NCBI RefSeq assembly: GCF_900114045.1
Contig: NZ_FORQ01000002.1
Location: 62,001 to 126,000 of the forward strand
Reading direction: 5' to 3'
DNA length: 64,000 bases
DNA from: Kaistella treverensis
GTDB taxonomy: Bacteria; Bacteroidota; Bacteroidia; Flavobacteriales; Weeksellaceae
Shown here: piece after piece, positions 52,729 through 61,632 of the stretch
How the letters are laid out: each line of letters begins with the position of its first letter
Numbering within the stretch: the stretch's first letter is position 1
The notes under the pieces: generated by a model
Databases searched by the model: none
What the model was told of the DNA's origin: nothing
Seen by the model: only the letters and a program-made list of their open reading frames with translations
Position numbers and translations under genes: made by a program

Positions 52729-53243
52729 TGCAAAAGCTGAATTTTTGCCCAAAATGCGGCGAAAAAACCTTGCTTTGGGACGGTGAAAAAAAATGGAGCT
52801 GCTCTAACTGCGATTATGTGCTCTATCACAATGTTGCAGGTGCTGTTGCGGTAATTGTTTCACACAAAGACGAGATTCTTTTCACAAGGCGAAATCAGGA
52901 ACCTAAAAAAGGCAAGCTCGATTTGGCGGGCGGTTTCGTGGATCCAAAAGAAAGTGCCGAAGAAACCTGTGTTCGCGAGCTTTTTGAAGAAATGAAAATT
53001 AAAGTAAATATTTCGGAGCTAAAGTATCTCGGAAGTTTGCCCAATGTTTACCATTATAAAAACATTGCTTATAATACTTTGGACCTCTTTTTCCGCTACG
53101 AAGTTTCCGAAAAATTCGATGTTAAGCTTGAAGAATCAGAAATTTCTGAGGTTATTTGGCTGAAAAAAACCGATTTGGATTTAAATGAAATTGCATTTGA
53201 TTCACAAAGAGCATTTCTTGATAATTATTTTTTTACCGCTTAG
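52728..53243 (+). CDS. NUDIX hydrolase with N-terminal zinc ribbon
   Basis: A 171-residue protein. The first 30 residues hold a zinc ribbon (FCPKCGEK and WSCSNCDY). The NUDIX box runs GGFVDPKESAEETCVRELFEE near residue 70, but the box's last Gly is replaced by Lys (EEMKI in place of EExGU). The Glu residues that bind Mg are kept, so activity on a nucleoside diphosphate derivative is still likely; the substrate is unknown. It overlaps xerD by one base (TGATG) and is followed by an RluA-type gene after 60 bases. Confidence 0.85.
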   Translation: MQKLNFCPKCGEKTLLWDGEKKWSCSNCDYVLYHNVAGAVAVIVSHKDEILFTRRNQEPKKGKLDLAGGFVDPKESAEETCVRELFEEMKIKVNISELKYLGSLPNVYHYKNIAYNTLDLFFRYEVSEKFDVKLEESEISEVIWLKKTDLDLNEIAFDSQRAFLDNYFFTA

Positions 53244-53303
53244 ACGGCATTTTTTTTACTTGTTGGTTTAGCGTAAATTTGAAAATTCCAAATGTTCATT
53301 TTT

Positions 53304-53984
53304 ATGCAGGACCAAATCGTTTTCGAAGACAACCATCTTTTAGTCATTAACAAGAAAACCGGACAGCTCGTTCAGGGCGATAAAACCGGTGATCTTTCGT
53401 TACTGGACCTGCTTAAAAATTTCCTGAAAAAAAGAGACCAAAAACCCGGAAATGTTTTCCTCGGGCTGGTTCACCGCATCGACCGCCCAACTTCGGGTTT
53501 GGTGATTTACGCAAAAACTTCGAAAGCACTTTCCCGATTAACCCAGATGGTGAAAAACCGCGAAATAAAAAAAACGTATTGGGCAGTTGTACCGAAAGTT
53601 GAAATTCCGAAGGCACAAAGACTCGTGCATTACCTACAGAAAAACGAAAAAAACAACAAGGCAACGGTTTTTCCGAAGGTTACGCAAGGCGCTAAAGAAG
53701 CGATTTTGAACTACGAAATCATCAAAGTTTTAGATAATTTTCAACTTTTGGAAATCGATTTAGAGACCGGCCGTCATCATCAGATTCGTGCGCAACTTGC
53801 GAAAATCGGTGCGCCTATAAAAGGTGATTTAAAATACGGTTCACCACGCTCCAATCCAGACGGCGGAATTCATCTGCACGCTCGAAAACTGGAATTTCAC
53901 CATCCCGTAACCAAAGAAAATATTACGATTACCGCGCCGGTTCCGGACAACGATGCCGTTTGGAAAGCTAGCGAAGAAAACTAA
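53304..53984 (+). CDS. RluA-family pseudouridine synthase
   Basis: A 226-residue protein with the catalytic HRIDRPTSGLVIYAKT (the HRxDxxTSG motif with its Asp nucleophile) near residue 56, and the KTYWAVVP and EIDLETGRHHQIRAQLAKIG motifs of RluA. The S4 domain found in RluD is absent. It makes pseudouridine in rRNA or tRNA; the target base is not predictable. The ATG at 53304 is preferred to the one at 53292, because MQDQIVFEDNHLLVINK fits the family start. Confidence 0.88.
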   Translation: MQDQIVFEDNHLLVINKKTGQLVQGDKTGDLSLLDLLKNFLKKRDQKPGNVFLGLVHRIDRPTSGLVIYAKTSKALSRLTQMVKNREIKKTYWAVVPKVEIPKAQRLVHYLQKNEKNNKATVFPKVTQGAKEAILNYEIIKVLDNFQLLEIDLETGRHHQIRAQLAKIGAPIKGDLKYGSPRSNPDGGIHLHARKLEFHHPVTKENITITAPVPDNDAVWKASEEN

Positions 53985-54012
53985 AAATTTACCGTTTTAG
54001 CGGCAAATTTTT
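53983..54012. terminator. Bidirectional hairpin between the RluA-type gene and the next
   Basis: Stem AAAAATTTACCG / CGGCAAATTTTT with one mismatch and a six-base loop, followed by T on both strands. Its stem resembles the other palindromes of the GAAAAATT(T/C)G family in this window. Confidence 0.7.
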
Positions 54013-54021
54013 CAGAATTAA

Positions 54022-54576
54022 TTAATCGTATTGGGCTGCTAAAACCATGAGATCGCGGTAAAGCGGCTCCGAAGAATCGTAAAACAAACGGATCAGTTTT
54101 CGCATATGGTCCGCGCTCGGGCTTGGTGTTAAAAACACTTTCGCATACTGCGTATCTTTTTTGGTAAGCTCGTCGTGGTCTGCCTGATAACCTTCGATAT
54201 AATCACCATCTTTGTCATAGTACAGCGTGAAATTATCAGGAATATAGCCGCTGTCTCCCTTAAGGATTCTTGCAGTTTCTGCAGCTTTTATGTTTACTAC
54301 CAAATTATCGCTGTCCTTTGCTTTATCATACGTGAATTTGGCATCAAACTCCGCGATTTTGTAGGTAACGCCACCATCCATCGAGTAACGCACGCGAACA
54401 AGCGCCGCCACGTCGGTACGCATTGCAACTAATTTTTCCGATAACAAAACAAACTGGTAGTGCGTTCCGCTATTGGAAGTCCAGTTGTAAAAATCGGCGA
54501 TATCAACCTTTTTCAGTTGCGCTGGAAATAAAGAAAAAGTCAGAAATAAGAGACCGAAGAGTAAAGTTTTCATCAT
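54022..54576 (-). CDS. Secreted protein of unknown function
   Basis: A 184-residue protein with a signal peptide (cut near SLFPAQ, residue 20). The mature part begins KKVDIADFYNWTS and has alternating strands (HYQFVLLSEKLVAM, AALVRVRYSMDGGVTYKIAEFDAKF) and several Asp-rich loops (KDGDYIEGYQADHDE). I do not recognise the family. It could start at either of two adjacent ATGs (54576 or 54573). It stands alone between convergent and same-strand units. Confidence 0.7.
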   Translation of the reverse strand: MMKTLLFGLLFLTFSLFPAQLKKVDIADFYNWTSNSGTHYQFVLLSEKLVAMRTDVAALVRVRYSMDGGVTYKIAEFDAKFTYDKAKDSDNLVVNIKAAETARILKGDSGYIPDNFTLYYDKDGDYIEGYQADHDELTKKDTQYAKVFLTPSPSADHMRKLIRLFYDSSEPLYRDLMVLAAQYD

Positions 54577-54657
54577 ATAATTATTAATTGCACCAAATGT
54601 ATAAAAAAATGCAAATTACTGTGTAAATAAATTAAAATTAATTTTAATTCTGAATTT

Positions 54658-54691
54658 GAAAAAATTCGGCCCTTTAATGGCAAATTTTTTC
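54658..54691. repeat. Imperfect palindrome of the GAAAAAATT(T/C)G family
   Basis: GAAAAAATTCGGCC and GGCAAATTTTTTC form a hairpin with a short A/T-rich loop. A second copy of similar sequence lies 45 bases further on. The region codes for nothing that I can see. Confidence 0.5.
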
Positions 54692-54735
54692 GCTTTATTA
54701 TTTCGAAAAGCTTGCTTTCCGAATACAATATTTCA

Positions 54736-54768
54736 GAAAAATTCGGTGTTTTAAGGGCAAATATTTTC
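54736..54768. repeat. Second palindrome of the same family
   Basis: GAAAAATTCGG ... GGGCAAATATTTTC. The arms pair imperfectly and match the previous element in sequence and direction. Confidence 0.45.
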
Positions 54769-54781
54769 AAAATCAAGACAA

Positions 54782-54811
54782 AAAAAACCGCCCAATTTCT
54801 TAGGAGGTTTT
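54782..54811 (-). terminator. Probable terminator of the aconitase gene
   Basis: A 10-bp stem AAAAACCGCC / GGAGGTTTTT with one mismatch and a ten-base loop, and T-runs on the minus strand. It lies 19 bases after the stop of the aconitase gene. Confidence 0.65.
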
Positions 54812-54829
54812 TAATATTTAAATATAAAT

Positions 54830-57106
54830 TTAAGCTTGTCTAGCAGCTTCTGCAGCAATCAGATTTAAAGCGGAACCTGCGCGGAACCAGTCAATCTGCT
54901 GAGCATTGTAAGTGTGGTTCGTGACGATGAGGTCTTTAGAACCATCCGCGTGTAAGAATTCCAACGTTAAAGTTTTGCCTGGCGCAAACTGATCCAAATC
55001 AAGGAAATTAACGGTGTCATCTTCCTGAATTTTGTCGTAATCCGCTTCATTGGCGAAAGTAAGACCAAGCATACCCTGTTTTTTCAAATTCGTTTCATGG
55101 ATTCTGGCGAAAGATTTCACCAAAACGGCTTTCACACCAAGATGTCTCGGCTCCATCGCTGCGTGTTCTCTGGAAGAACCTTCACCGTAGTTTTGGTCAC
55201 CAACCACGATCGTAGGAATTCCGGCAGCTTTGTAAGCGCGCGCTACAGCAGGAACCTCTCCGTACGTGCCATTCAACGCATTTTTCACCGTATTGGTCTC
55301 CATGTTATACGCGTTGATCGCACCGATTAACATATTATTCGAAATATTATCAAGGTGTCCGCGGTATTTTAACCACGGTCCAGCCATTGAAATATGATCA
55401 GTTGTACATTTTCCGAAAGCTTTAATTAAAACTTTAGCACCGGAAATATTTTCACCATCCCAAGGTTCAAACGGAGTTAAAAGCTGTAGCCTTCCAGAGT
55501 CTGGACTAACCGCAATTTGAACGGAAGAACCGTCATCGGACGGCGCCTGATAACCGTTGTCACCAACATCAAAACCTTTTGCAGGTAATTCAAATCCTTT
55601 CGGTTCATCTAATTTAATCTGCTCGCCGGCGGCGTTTGTTAAAGTATCTGTAATCGGGTTGAAATCAAGTCTTCCCGCGATTGCAACGGCGGCAACCATT
55701 TCCGGTGACGCAACAAATGCGTGCGTATTAGGATTTCCGTCAGCTCTTTTCGCAAAGTTTCGGTTAAAAGAGTGGATAATGGAGTTTTTCTCGCCTTTTT
55801 CCGAACCTTCTCTGTCCCACTGACCGATACATGGTCCGCAGGCGTTGGTGAAAATTCTGGCTGATTCAAACTTTCGGAAAGAATCTAAAAATCCGTCTCT
55901 TTCAGCGGTAAATTTTACCTGTTCAGAACCCGGATTAATTCCTAAAATTGCGCGTGGTTTTACTCCTTTAGCAAAAGCATCTTCCACAATTGATGCTGCA
56001 CGCGATAAATCTTCGTAAGATGAGTTGGTACAGGAACCGATCAATGCCCATTCTACTTCAATTGGCCAACCATTCGCTACGGCTTTTTCGTGGAAATCTG
56101 CAACAGGCGTTGCCAAATCCGGCGTGAAAGGACCGTTTAAATGTGGCGAAAGCACATCAAGATTGATTTCGATAACCTGATCGAAATACTGTTCAGGATT
56201 TGCATAAACTTCCGCATCACCAGTTAGATGATCAGCGATTTGGTCAGCAGCGTCCACGATATCCTGTCTTCCGGTTGCGGATAAATATCTGCGCATGGAA
56301 TCATCATAACCGAAAGTTGAAGTGGTCGCTCCAATTTCAGCGCCCATATTACAGATCGTTCCTTTTCCAGTTGCAGAAAGAGATTGCGCGCCTTCACCAA
56401 AATATTCAACGATACATCCGGTTCCACCTTTTACGGTAAGGATTCCGGCAACTTTCAGGATAATATCTTTTGCAGACGTCCAGCCGCTTAATTTTCCGGT
56501 TAATTTAATACCGATTAATTTCGGCATTTTCAGTTCCCACGGCATTCCGGCCATTACATCAACCGCATCAGCACCACCAACACCAATAGCGACCATTCCG
56601 AGTCCGCCCGCGTTTACGGTGTGAGAATCTGTTCCGATCATCATTCCACCTGGGAAAGCATAATTTTCCAAAACTACCTGGTGAATAATCCCGGCGCCCG
56701 GTTTCCAGAAACCGATTCCGTATTTATCACACACGGAACTTAAAAAATTGAAAACTTCCGAGTTTTTATTGATACCTTCCTGCAAATCCGCTTCTGCGCC
56801 AACTCTCGCCTGAATCAAGTGATCGGCGTGAACAGTTGAAGGAACGGCAACTTTCGGTTTCCCGGCCTGCATAAACTGCAACAGCGCCATTTGCGCTGTC
56901 GCATCCTGCATGGCTACACGGTCCGGAGCAAAATCCACGTAGGAATTTCCTCTTTCAAAACTTTGTGTAGCGTCGCCTTCCCAAAGGTGTGTATAAAGAA
57001 TTTTTTCAGCAAGTGTTAATGGCTTTCCCACCGCTTTTCTCGCAGCTTCGACCCGTGACGGATACCGCTCGTACACTTTCTTGATCATATCAATGTCGAA
57101 AGTCAT
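54830..57106 (-). CDS. Aconitate hydratase
   Basis: A 758-residue aconitase of the mitochondrial type. The [4Fe-4S] cysteines are in [13 protein letters not shown] and in [15 protein letters not shown] (two Cys). Other conserved segments are [35 protein letters not shown], and the C-terminal swivel domain with [22 protein letters not shown]. It interconverts citrate and isocitrate in the TCA cycle. A -7 element TAAATTTG lies at 57139-57146 on this strand. It is single, with its own terminator. Confidence 0.95.
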   Translation of the reverse strand: MTFDIDMIKKVYERYPSRVEAARKAVGKPLTLAEKILYTHLWEGDATQSFERGNSYVDFAPDRVAMQDATAQMALLQFMQAGKPKVAVPSTVHADHLIQARVGAEADLQEGINKNSEVFNFLSSVCDKYGIGFWKPGAGIIHQVVLENYAFPGGMMIGTDSHTVNAGGLGMVAIGVGGADAVDVMAGMPWELKMPKLIGIKLTGKLSGWTSAKDIILKVAGILTVKGGTGCIVEYFGEGAQSLSATGKGTICNMGAEIGATTSTFGYDDSMRRYLSATGRQDIVDAADQIADHLTGDAEVYANPEQYFDQVIEINLDVLSPHLNGPFTPDLATPVADFHEKAVANGWPIEVEWALIGSCTNSSYEDLSRAASIVEDAFAKGVKPRAILGINPGSEQVKFTAERDGFLDSFRKFESARIFTNACGPCIGQWDREGSEKGEKNSIIHSFNRNFAKRADGNPNTHAFVASPEMVAAVAIAGRLDFNPITDTLTNAAGEQIKLDEPKGFELPAKGFDVGDNGYQAPSDDGSSVQIAVSPDSGRLQLLTPFEPWDGENISGAKVLIKAFGKCTTDHISMAGPWLKYRGHLDNISNNMLIGAINAYNMETNTVKNALNGTYGEVPAVARAYKAAGIPTIVVGDQNYGEGSSREHAAMEPRHLGVKAVLVKSFARIHETNLKKQGMLGLTFANEADYDKIQEDDTVNFLDLDQFAPGKTLTLEFLHADGSKDLIVTNHTYNAQQIDWFRAGSALNLIAAEAARQA

Positions 57107-57138
57107 ATTGTATATTTTTATTGTAAAATTTTGAAGCT

Positions 57139-57146
57139 CAAATTTA
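57139..57146 (-). promoter_or_regulatory. -7 element (TAAATTTG) before the aconitase gene
   Basis: An exact TAnnTTTG match on the minus strand, about 33 bases before the start codon. A TTG on this strand lies 24 bases further upstream, longer than usual. Confidence 0.45.
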
Positions 57147-57211
57147 CAAAATTTTTAATGTATGGCGGCGCAAAGTCATTTAGAATAAATATAAATAAAA
57201 TCTTTCTTTTC

Positions 57212-57219
57212 TATCTTTG
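57212..57219 (+). promoter_or_regulatory. -7 element (TATCTTTG) before the DUF2752 gene
   Basis: An exact TAnnTTTG match 42 bases before the start codon at 57261. No -33 TTG is at the usual distance. Confidence 0.4.
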
Positions 57220-57260
57220 AATTTTTAGCGAAATTTATTCACATTAAAAAATCAAAAAAA

Positions 57261-57641
57261 ATGGCCGTTTTGCTCCAAAAAAATTTAAAACTGATCTTTA
57301 TGCTCGTCGGCATTTTGCTGATAAGTTCGGTTTTCTATTTTTTTGCGCCTTCGGAAGATAGTTTTTATCCAAGCTGTGCTTTCAAAAATATTTCCGGCTT
57401 AAGTTGTCCCGGTTGTGGATCACAGCGGGCTTTTCACGAACTTTTGCATTTTAATTTTAAAGCAGCTTTCACTTTTAATCCGCTTTTTGTATTGGGAATT
57501 CCGTACGGTTTGGCGCTTTTAATTTCAGCAAAAATCGAAAACGAAAATGCAAGAAAAATTTTTAAAATTTTAACGGGTAAAAGGGCATTTTTTTTAATTT
57601 CGACGGTAATAATTGCTTATTTCATCTGGAGAAATTTATAA
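57261..57641 (+). CDS. DUF2752 membrane protein
   Basis: A 126-residue protein with about three membrane helices (about residues 12-30, 70-90 and 105-124). Between the first two is the DUF2752 signature: PSCAFKNISGLSCPGCGSQRAFHELLHFNFKAAFTFNP, with three cysteines and an Arg-x-x-His. The function is unknown. The -7 element TATCTTTG at 57212-57219 precedes it. The gene is single; the WG-repeat gene follows after 38 bases with its own TATTTTTG element at 57647-57654. Confidence 0.8.
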   Translation: MAVLLQKNLKLIFMLVGILLISSVFYFFAPSEDSFYPSCAFKNISGLSCPGCGSQRAFHELLHFNFKAAFTFNPLFVLGIPYGLALLISAKIENENARKIFKILTGKRAFFLISTVIIAYFIWRNL

Positions 57642-57679
57642 TTGATTATTTTTGGTCGCTTATTTGCAAAAGCACAGCA

Positions 57680-58426
57680 ATGACAAAATATTTTCTTTTC
57701 CTTTTTCTTACTTTTTCGGTGGCATTTTCAGCACAGAAAAATGTTATTCAAAGCAAAAAAATTGCCCCAAAAAGCACCGAAAAAATAAATGCTGACCGCG
57801 ATCTTGCAAAAATTAATGATTCGGTAGCGGCTTTAATTCCGTACAAAAAAGATGGAAAGTTTGGTTTTGTTTCTCAATCCGGAAAAGTAATTATTGCGCC
57901 GGTTTACAGCAACGTTGGTTTTTTTACCGAAGACTGTAATCTACTGAATTCTCCAAATGAAAAAATCAGAAAATATGGTTCGGCGGAATACGCTTCGGTT
58001 CGGTTTAACGATAAGGATTACCGGATAAATAAGCACGGAAAACGCGTTTATTTCTTCAAAGAAGAAGATTTGGGTAAATGCCAGGCTGACTATAAGAAAC
58101 AGCTTTTCCACGCTTTTATCATGAATTACGCCTACGGCATCATCGAGGACGCAAAGTTTAGAAATCCGGGCAATTACAACGATTTTACCATTTATCCGCA
58201 GTACGATTATCTACACATTCTGGAAGGCGACGACCTGAAAAATCCGATGATCATCGCGTCGCGGAATAATAAGTTCGGCATCATCGATGTTAATAACAAC
58301 ATCATCGTTCCGTTTCATTACAGCGACATCAAGAGAAATTACAGCTGGAAACTTGCGCGCCTCTTCGAAGTAACCACCGACGGTAAAAATTATTTCTACA
58401 TCGACATTAACCAAAAGGAATATTGA
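57680..58426 (+). CDS. Secreted WG-repeat protein
   Basis: A 248-residue protein with a signal peptide ending near SVAFSAQ (residue 18). At least two WG-like repeats are visible: IPYKKDGKFGFVSQSGKVII near residue 50, and NNKFGIIDVNNNIIVPFHYSDI near residue 198. WG repeats are beta-hairpin units with unknown binding function. Between them is a region of mixed character. It lies just before the TPP riboswitch, which belongs to the next gene; this gene's stop is about 26 bases before the riboswitch. Confidence 0.75.
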   Translation: MTKYFLFLFLTFSVAFSAQKNVIQSKKIAPKSTEKINADRDLAKINDSVAALIPYKKDGKFGFVSQSGKVIIAPVYSNVGFFTEDCNLLNSPNEKIRKYGSAEYASVRFNDKDYRINKHGKRVYFFKEEDLGKCQADYKKQLFHAFIMNYAYGIIEDAKFRNPGNYNDFTIYPQYDYLHILEGDDLKNPMIIASRNNKFGIIDVNNNIIVPFHYSDIKRNYSWKLARLFEVTTDGKNYFYIDINQKEY

Positions 58427-58436
58427 TTTTATTTCG

Positions 58437-58444
58437 TAGTTTTG
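58437..58444 (+). promoter_or_regulatory. -7 element (TAGTTTTG) of the thiamine-type receptor gene
   Basis: TAGTTTTG fits TAnnTTTG, and transcription should start near 58451, which is where the P1 stem of the riboswitch begins. A -33 TTG at 18-20 bases is not seen. Confidence 0.5.
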
Positions 58445-58451
58445 CAGGAGA

Positions 58452-58525
58452 AATTTAAGGGGTGCTGTAAAAAGCTGAGATTATACCCAATGAACCTGGA
58501 ACAGGTAATGCTGTTTAGGGAAATT
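58452..58525 (+). ncRNA. TPP riboswitch (THI element)
   Basis: All core segments are present in order: GGGGTGC, GCTGAGA, ATACCC, GAACCTG, CAGGTAATGCTG and TAGGGA, with P1 closed by AATTT and AAATT. The spacing between them fits the THI element with a short P3. It lies 121 bases before the ATG of a TonB-dependent receptor. It should reduce expression when thiamine diphosphate is plentiful. Confidence 0.94.
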
Positions 58526-58541
58526 ACATGAGCTAATTTGG

Positions 58542-58575
58542 AATTTGAAAAAGTGGTAATTACCATTTTCGAATT
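58542..58575 (+). other. Hairpin in the expression platform after the TPP riboswitch
   Basis: AATTTGAAAAAGTGGTAA and TTACCATTTTCGAATT form a long stem around the palindrome TGGTAATTACCA. It is not followed by a T-run, so it is unlikely to be a plain terminator; it may switch access to the downstream start. Confidence 0.55.
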
Positions 58576-58646
58576 AAAAAAATTTCAAATTAACACATTT
58601 TTTAATCGCCCCTTTTATTCCATTTAATCTTCAAAAAATTAATAGA

Positions 58647-60764
58647 ATGAAAGGATTTATTTTTTTAGGACTTCTTACAAGTTCCTTTTACTCAGCACAA
58701 ACCACCGTGCAGGATTCGCTGAAAACACACGACATTGAAAGCATTAACTTTCTGAAACGTCTGCCCGTCACCAAAGAAATCATCAACGTTGAAAAAGATT
58801 TAGCCACAAAAAATCTGGGGCAGGATTTGCCGATTTTGCTGAAAAATCAAATGTCGGTTATTTCAACCTCAGATGCCGGAAATGGCGTGGGCTACACCGG
58901 ATTCCGAATTCGTGGCGTTGGCGGAACAGCAATTAATGTGATGATGAATGGCGTGCCGTACAACGATTCAGAAAGTCAGGGAACATTTTTCGTCGATGTG
59001 CCGGATTTGGCGAGTTCGGCGTCGCAAATTATCATTCAGCGAGGCGTGGGAACTTCTTCAAATGGCGTTTCCGCTTTTGGCGCAAGCGTGAATGTGATTT
59101 CGAAAAATCCGGAGGAAAAATTTTATGTGAAATCTGATAATTCTTACGGCTCTTTCAATACTTACAAATATTCCGCGGAAGTTGGCAGCGGAAAATTCTG
59201 GAAAAATCGCCTTTCGTTGATGGGCCGCTATACCAAAATCCATTCAGACGGTTATATCGACCGTGCATTTTCTGATTTAGATTCCTATAATTTTTCGGGG
59301 TTATTTGAGGAAAAAAAGACGAAAATCCGATTGCTGGCTTTTGGTGGAAAAGAACAAACGTATCAGGCCTGGAACGGAATCGACAAAAACACCTGGGAAA
59401 CGACTCCGAAATTTAATTATTCCGGCGCTATTTACGATGAAAACTGGGAAAACATCGTTGGTTTTTACGACAATGAAACCGACAATTACCGCCAGAATCA
59501 TTACCAGCTTTTGTGGCAGCAAAATTTTAATCCAAACTGGAATCTGGAAACCACTTTCCATTACACCAAAGGCAAAGGTTATTACGAAAATTACAAACAG
59601 GATGCGAAGTTTTCAAAATACAATTTACCGGATTTAACAGCTGATAATCAAACCGTTAAAAGAACTGATTTCATCCGTAAAAAATGGCTTGACAATGATT
59701 TTTATGGTGCAGTTTCTACGCTTTACGGTAAATTCGATCATTTGAATGTGAATTTTGGACTTGTGGGAAATCAATACGACGGCGAGCATTTTGGAAATGT
59801 CACCGGCGTTTTTTATCCGCAAATTTCCGAGCATGAATATTATCGAAATTCTTCGGTGAAAAATGAAGTTGCGGGTTTTGCAAAAGCGATTTTAAAGCTG
59901 AACCTTGTGGAATTGTACGGCGATTTGCAGCTTCGAAACATTAATTATGACACCAAAATCATACAGCAAGGTGATGATGAAGGCGTGGATTTAAATAAAA
60001 ATTGGCTGTTTTTCAACCCAAAATTTGGAATTAATTACAAGCTCAATTCCGGCAAAATTTTCTTCTCTTACGCGCATGCACATCGCGAACCGAACAGAGA
60101 TGATCTTTTTGCAAACCCGGAAATTCAGGCGGAAAAACTGCACGATTTTGAAGCAGGTTTGGAAAAAACGCTTGGTGCAGTTTCTTTCACCACGAACCTA
60201 TATTATATGAATTACGAAAATCAGCTGGTTTTGAATGGAGAAATAAATGACATCGGTGAATTTATTCGCGTAAATTCGGGAAAAAGCTATAGAATGGGAA
60301 TTGAACTGGGCGCGCTTGCAAAACTTTCAAAACAGTGGAATGTTTCGGGAAACCTCACTTTAAGCAAAAACGAAAACATCGATTTTAAAACCGAAACAGC
60401 AAACGGTTTTGAGAACCTTGGAAATACACCGATTTCTTTTTCACCGAACTTTATGGGAAATGTTTTAATCAATTTTTTACCAAGCAATAATTTCACTGTA
60501 TCACTTCAAAATCAATATGTTGGCGAACAATATCTGGACAACACCAATAATAAAAATAACCGGTTAAACGGCTATTTTTTGACGGATTTCAATGCGAAAT
60601 ATTCCTTAGATTTAAAACGTACAGAAGTTGATTTTAAACTTTTGGTGAATAATATTTTCAACCAGAAATATGTGAACAACGGCTTTGTGTATGACGGAGC
60701 GCCGTATTATTTCGCGCAAGCGGGCACGAATTTCATGTTCGGTATGTCCTTCAAGTTAAAGTAA
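58647..60764 (+). CDS. TonB-dependent receptor, probably for thiamine or a precursor
   Basis: A 705-residue outer membrane receptor with a signal peptide (to about residue 18), a plug domain (about 40-160: GYTGFRIRGVGGTAINVMMN, VPDLASSASQIIIQRGVGTSSNG, FGASVNVISKNP), and a 22-strand barrel ending in aromatic strand GTNFMFGMSFKLK. The N-terminal carboxypeptidase-like domain of SusC proteins is absent. The TPP riboswitch directly upstream is the basis for the substrate call; TPP-regulated receptors of this type are known in Bacteroidota. No PnuT-like or thi gene is adjacent. Confidence 0.88.
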   Translation: MKGFIFLGLLTSSFYSAQTTVQDSLKTHDIESINFLKRLPVTKEIINVEKDLATKNLGQDLPILLKNQMSVISTSDAGNGVGYTGFRIRGVGGTAINVMMNGVPYNDSESQGTFFVDVPDLASSASQIIIQRGVGTSSNGVSAFGASVNVISKNPEEKFYVKSDNSYGSFNTYKYSAEVGSGKFWKNRLSLMGRYTKIHSDGYIDRAFSDLDSYNFSGLFEEKKTKIRLLAFGGKEQTYQAWNGIDKNTWETTPKFNYSGAIYDENWENIVGFYDNETDNYRQNHYQLLWQQNFNPNWNLETTFHYTKGKGYYENYKQDAKFSKYNLPDLTADNQTVKRTDFIRKKWLDNDFYGAVSTLYGKFDHLNVNFGLVGNQYDGEHFGNVTGVFYPQISEHEYYRNSSVKNEVAGFAKAILKLNLVELYGDLQLRNINYDTKIIQQGDDEGVDLNKNWLFFNPKFGINYKLNSGKIFFSYAHAHREPNRDDLFANPEIQAEKLHDFEAGLEKTLGAVSFTTNLYYMNYENQLVLNGEINDIGEFIRVNSGKSYRMGIELGALAKLSKQWNVSGNLTLSKNENIDFKTETANGFENLGNTPISFSPNFMGNVLINFLPSNNFTVSLQNQYVGEQYLDNTNNKNNRLNGYFLTDFNAKYSLDLKRTEVDFKLLVNNIFNQKYVNNGFVYDGAPYYFAQAGTNFMFGMSFKLK

Positions 60765-60805
60765 ATACCAAAACGCAATTGCTGAAAGATAATTTTTTCG
60801 GTGCT

Positions 60806-60832
60806 AAAGACCGCCTTTTTCGCGGTTTTTTT
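60806..60832 (+). terminator. Terminator after the TonB-dependent receptor gene
   Basis: Stem AAAGACCGC / GCGGTTTTT (ACCGC/GCGGT core extended by a G-T and A-T pairs) with a seven-base loop and a T-run. It lies 41 bases after the stop codon. Confidence 0.75.
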
Positions 60833-60873
60833 TATTTGCATTACATTGTTCAAAAAACATAAATTTGCCCGAT

Positions 60874-61632
60874 ATGAATTTTTCCCAGCTTCTTCTCGAA
60901 TTTTTAAAGAAAAATGGCAGCGTTTCTCTCACGGGTTTCGGTACGTTTTTTCTGCAAACAAGCAATGCAGCTCTCGACGAAGAGGAAAAAAACCTTTTGC
61001 CACCAGGAACTGAAATCGCATTCAATGCTTCAAAAAGTGAAAATCCGGAAAAATTCATCCGTTTTTTAGCAGCTGAAAAAAACATCAGCGAAAGTGCTGC
61101 GGAAGAAGAAATTTCGAAGCAAGTTGTCTATTGGAATTCTGCATTGGAAAAAAATGAAACGCTGAAAATAGAAAATATCGGCACTTTTTATCTTGAAGAC
61201 AGCAAGCTTCATTTTTCCGGAAACCGGCTGGAAAATCTTTCACCGGCTTTTTTTGGTTTAGAAGAAATCAATATTTCAAAAATTAAAAAAGGCTTCCGAA
61301 GCGGCAAAAAACCGTACGCATTCGTGAGAACAATTGCGTGGCTTTTACCTTTAATACTTATCGTTTCGGGACTTACCTACATGGGAATTGAAAAGCCCGA
61401 CATGATTTTCGGTAAAAAATCTGATCTCACCAATCCGCCAAAAAAGGACGTTTTAACCGTTAAAAAAAATAAACCGAAAGTTGATTCGGTTGCACCGGTT
61501 TTGGTACAAGATTCAACTTTAGCAGATTCCACAAAAACGATTGTTGCGCCCGTAAAACCGGCAAAAAAGTGGACTTCGAAATCAAACAAAAACTCTAAAT
61601 GGAAAAAATCAAAAAAGCGTCAGAATCCTTAA
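60874..61632 (+). CDS. HU/CCDC81-like domain protein with one membrane helix
   Basis: A 252-residue protein. The first about 130 residues hold two HU-like repeats of the prokaryotic CCDC81 type (FLKKNGSVSLTGFGTFFLQ, ENIGTFYLEDSKL), then a membrane helix (about 154-172, TIAWLLPLILIVSGLTYMGI) and a basic, Lys- and Pro-rich periplasmic tail. Related Bacteroidota proteins often end in a SPOR domain; this one does not. The role is unknown but a link between DNA or cytoplasm and envelope is conceivable. The ATG at 60874 is preferred to TTG at 60865. Its 3' end overlaps the next gene by 34 bases. Confidence 0.7.
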   Translation: MNFSQLLLEFLKKNGSVSLTGFGTFFLQTSNAALDEEEKNLLPPGTEIAFNASKSENPEKFIRFLAAEKNISESAAEEEISKQVVYWNSALEKNETLKIENIGTFYLEDSKLHFSGNRLENLSPAFFGLEEINISKIKKGFRSGKKPYAFVRTIAWLLPLILIVSGLTYMGIEKPDMIFGKKSDLTNPPKKDVLTVKKNKPKVDSVAPVLVQDSTLADSTKTIVAPVKPAKKWTSKSNKNSKWKKSKKRQNP

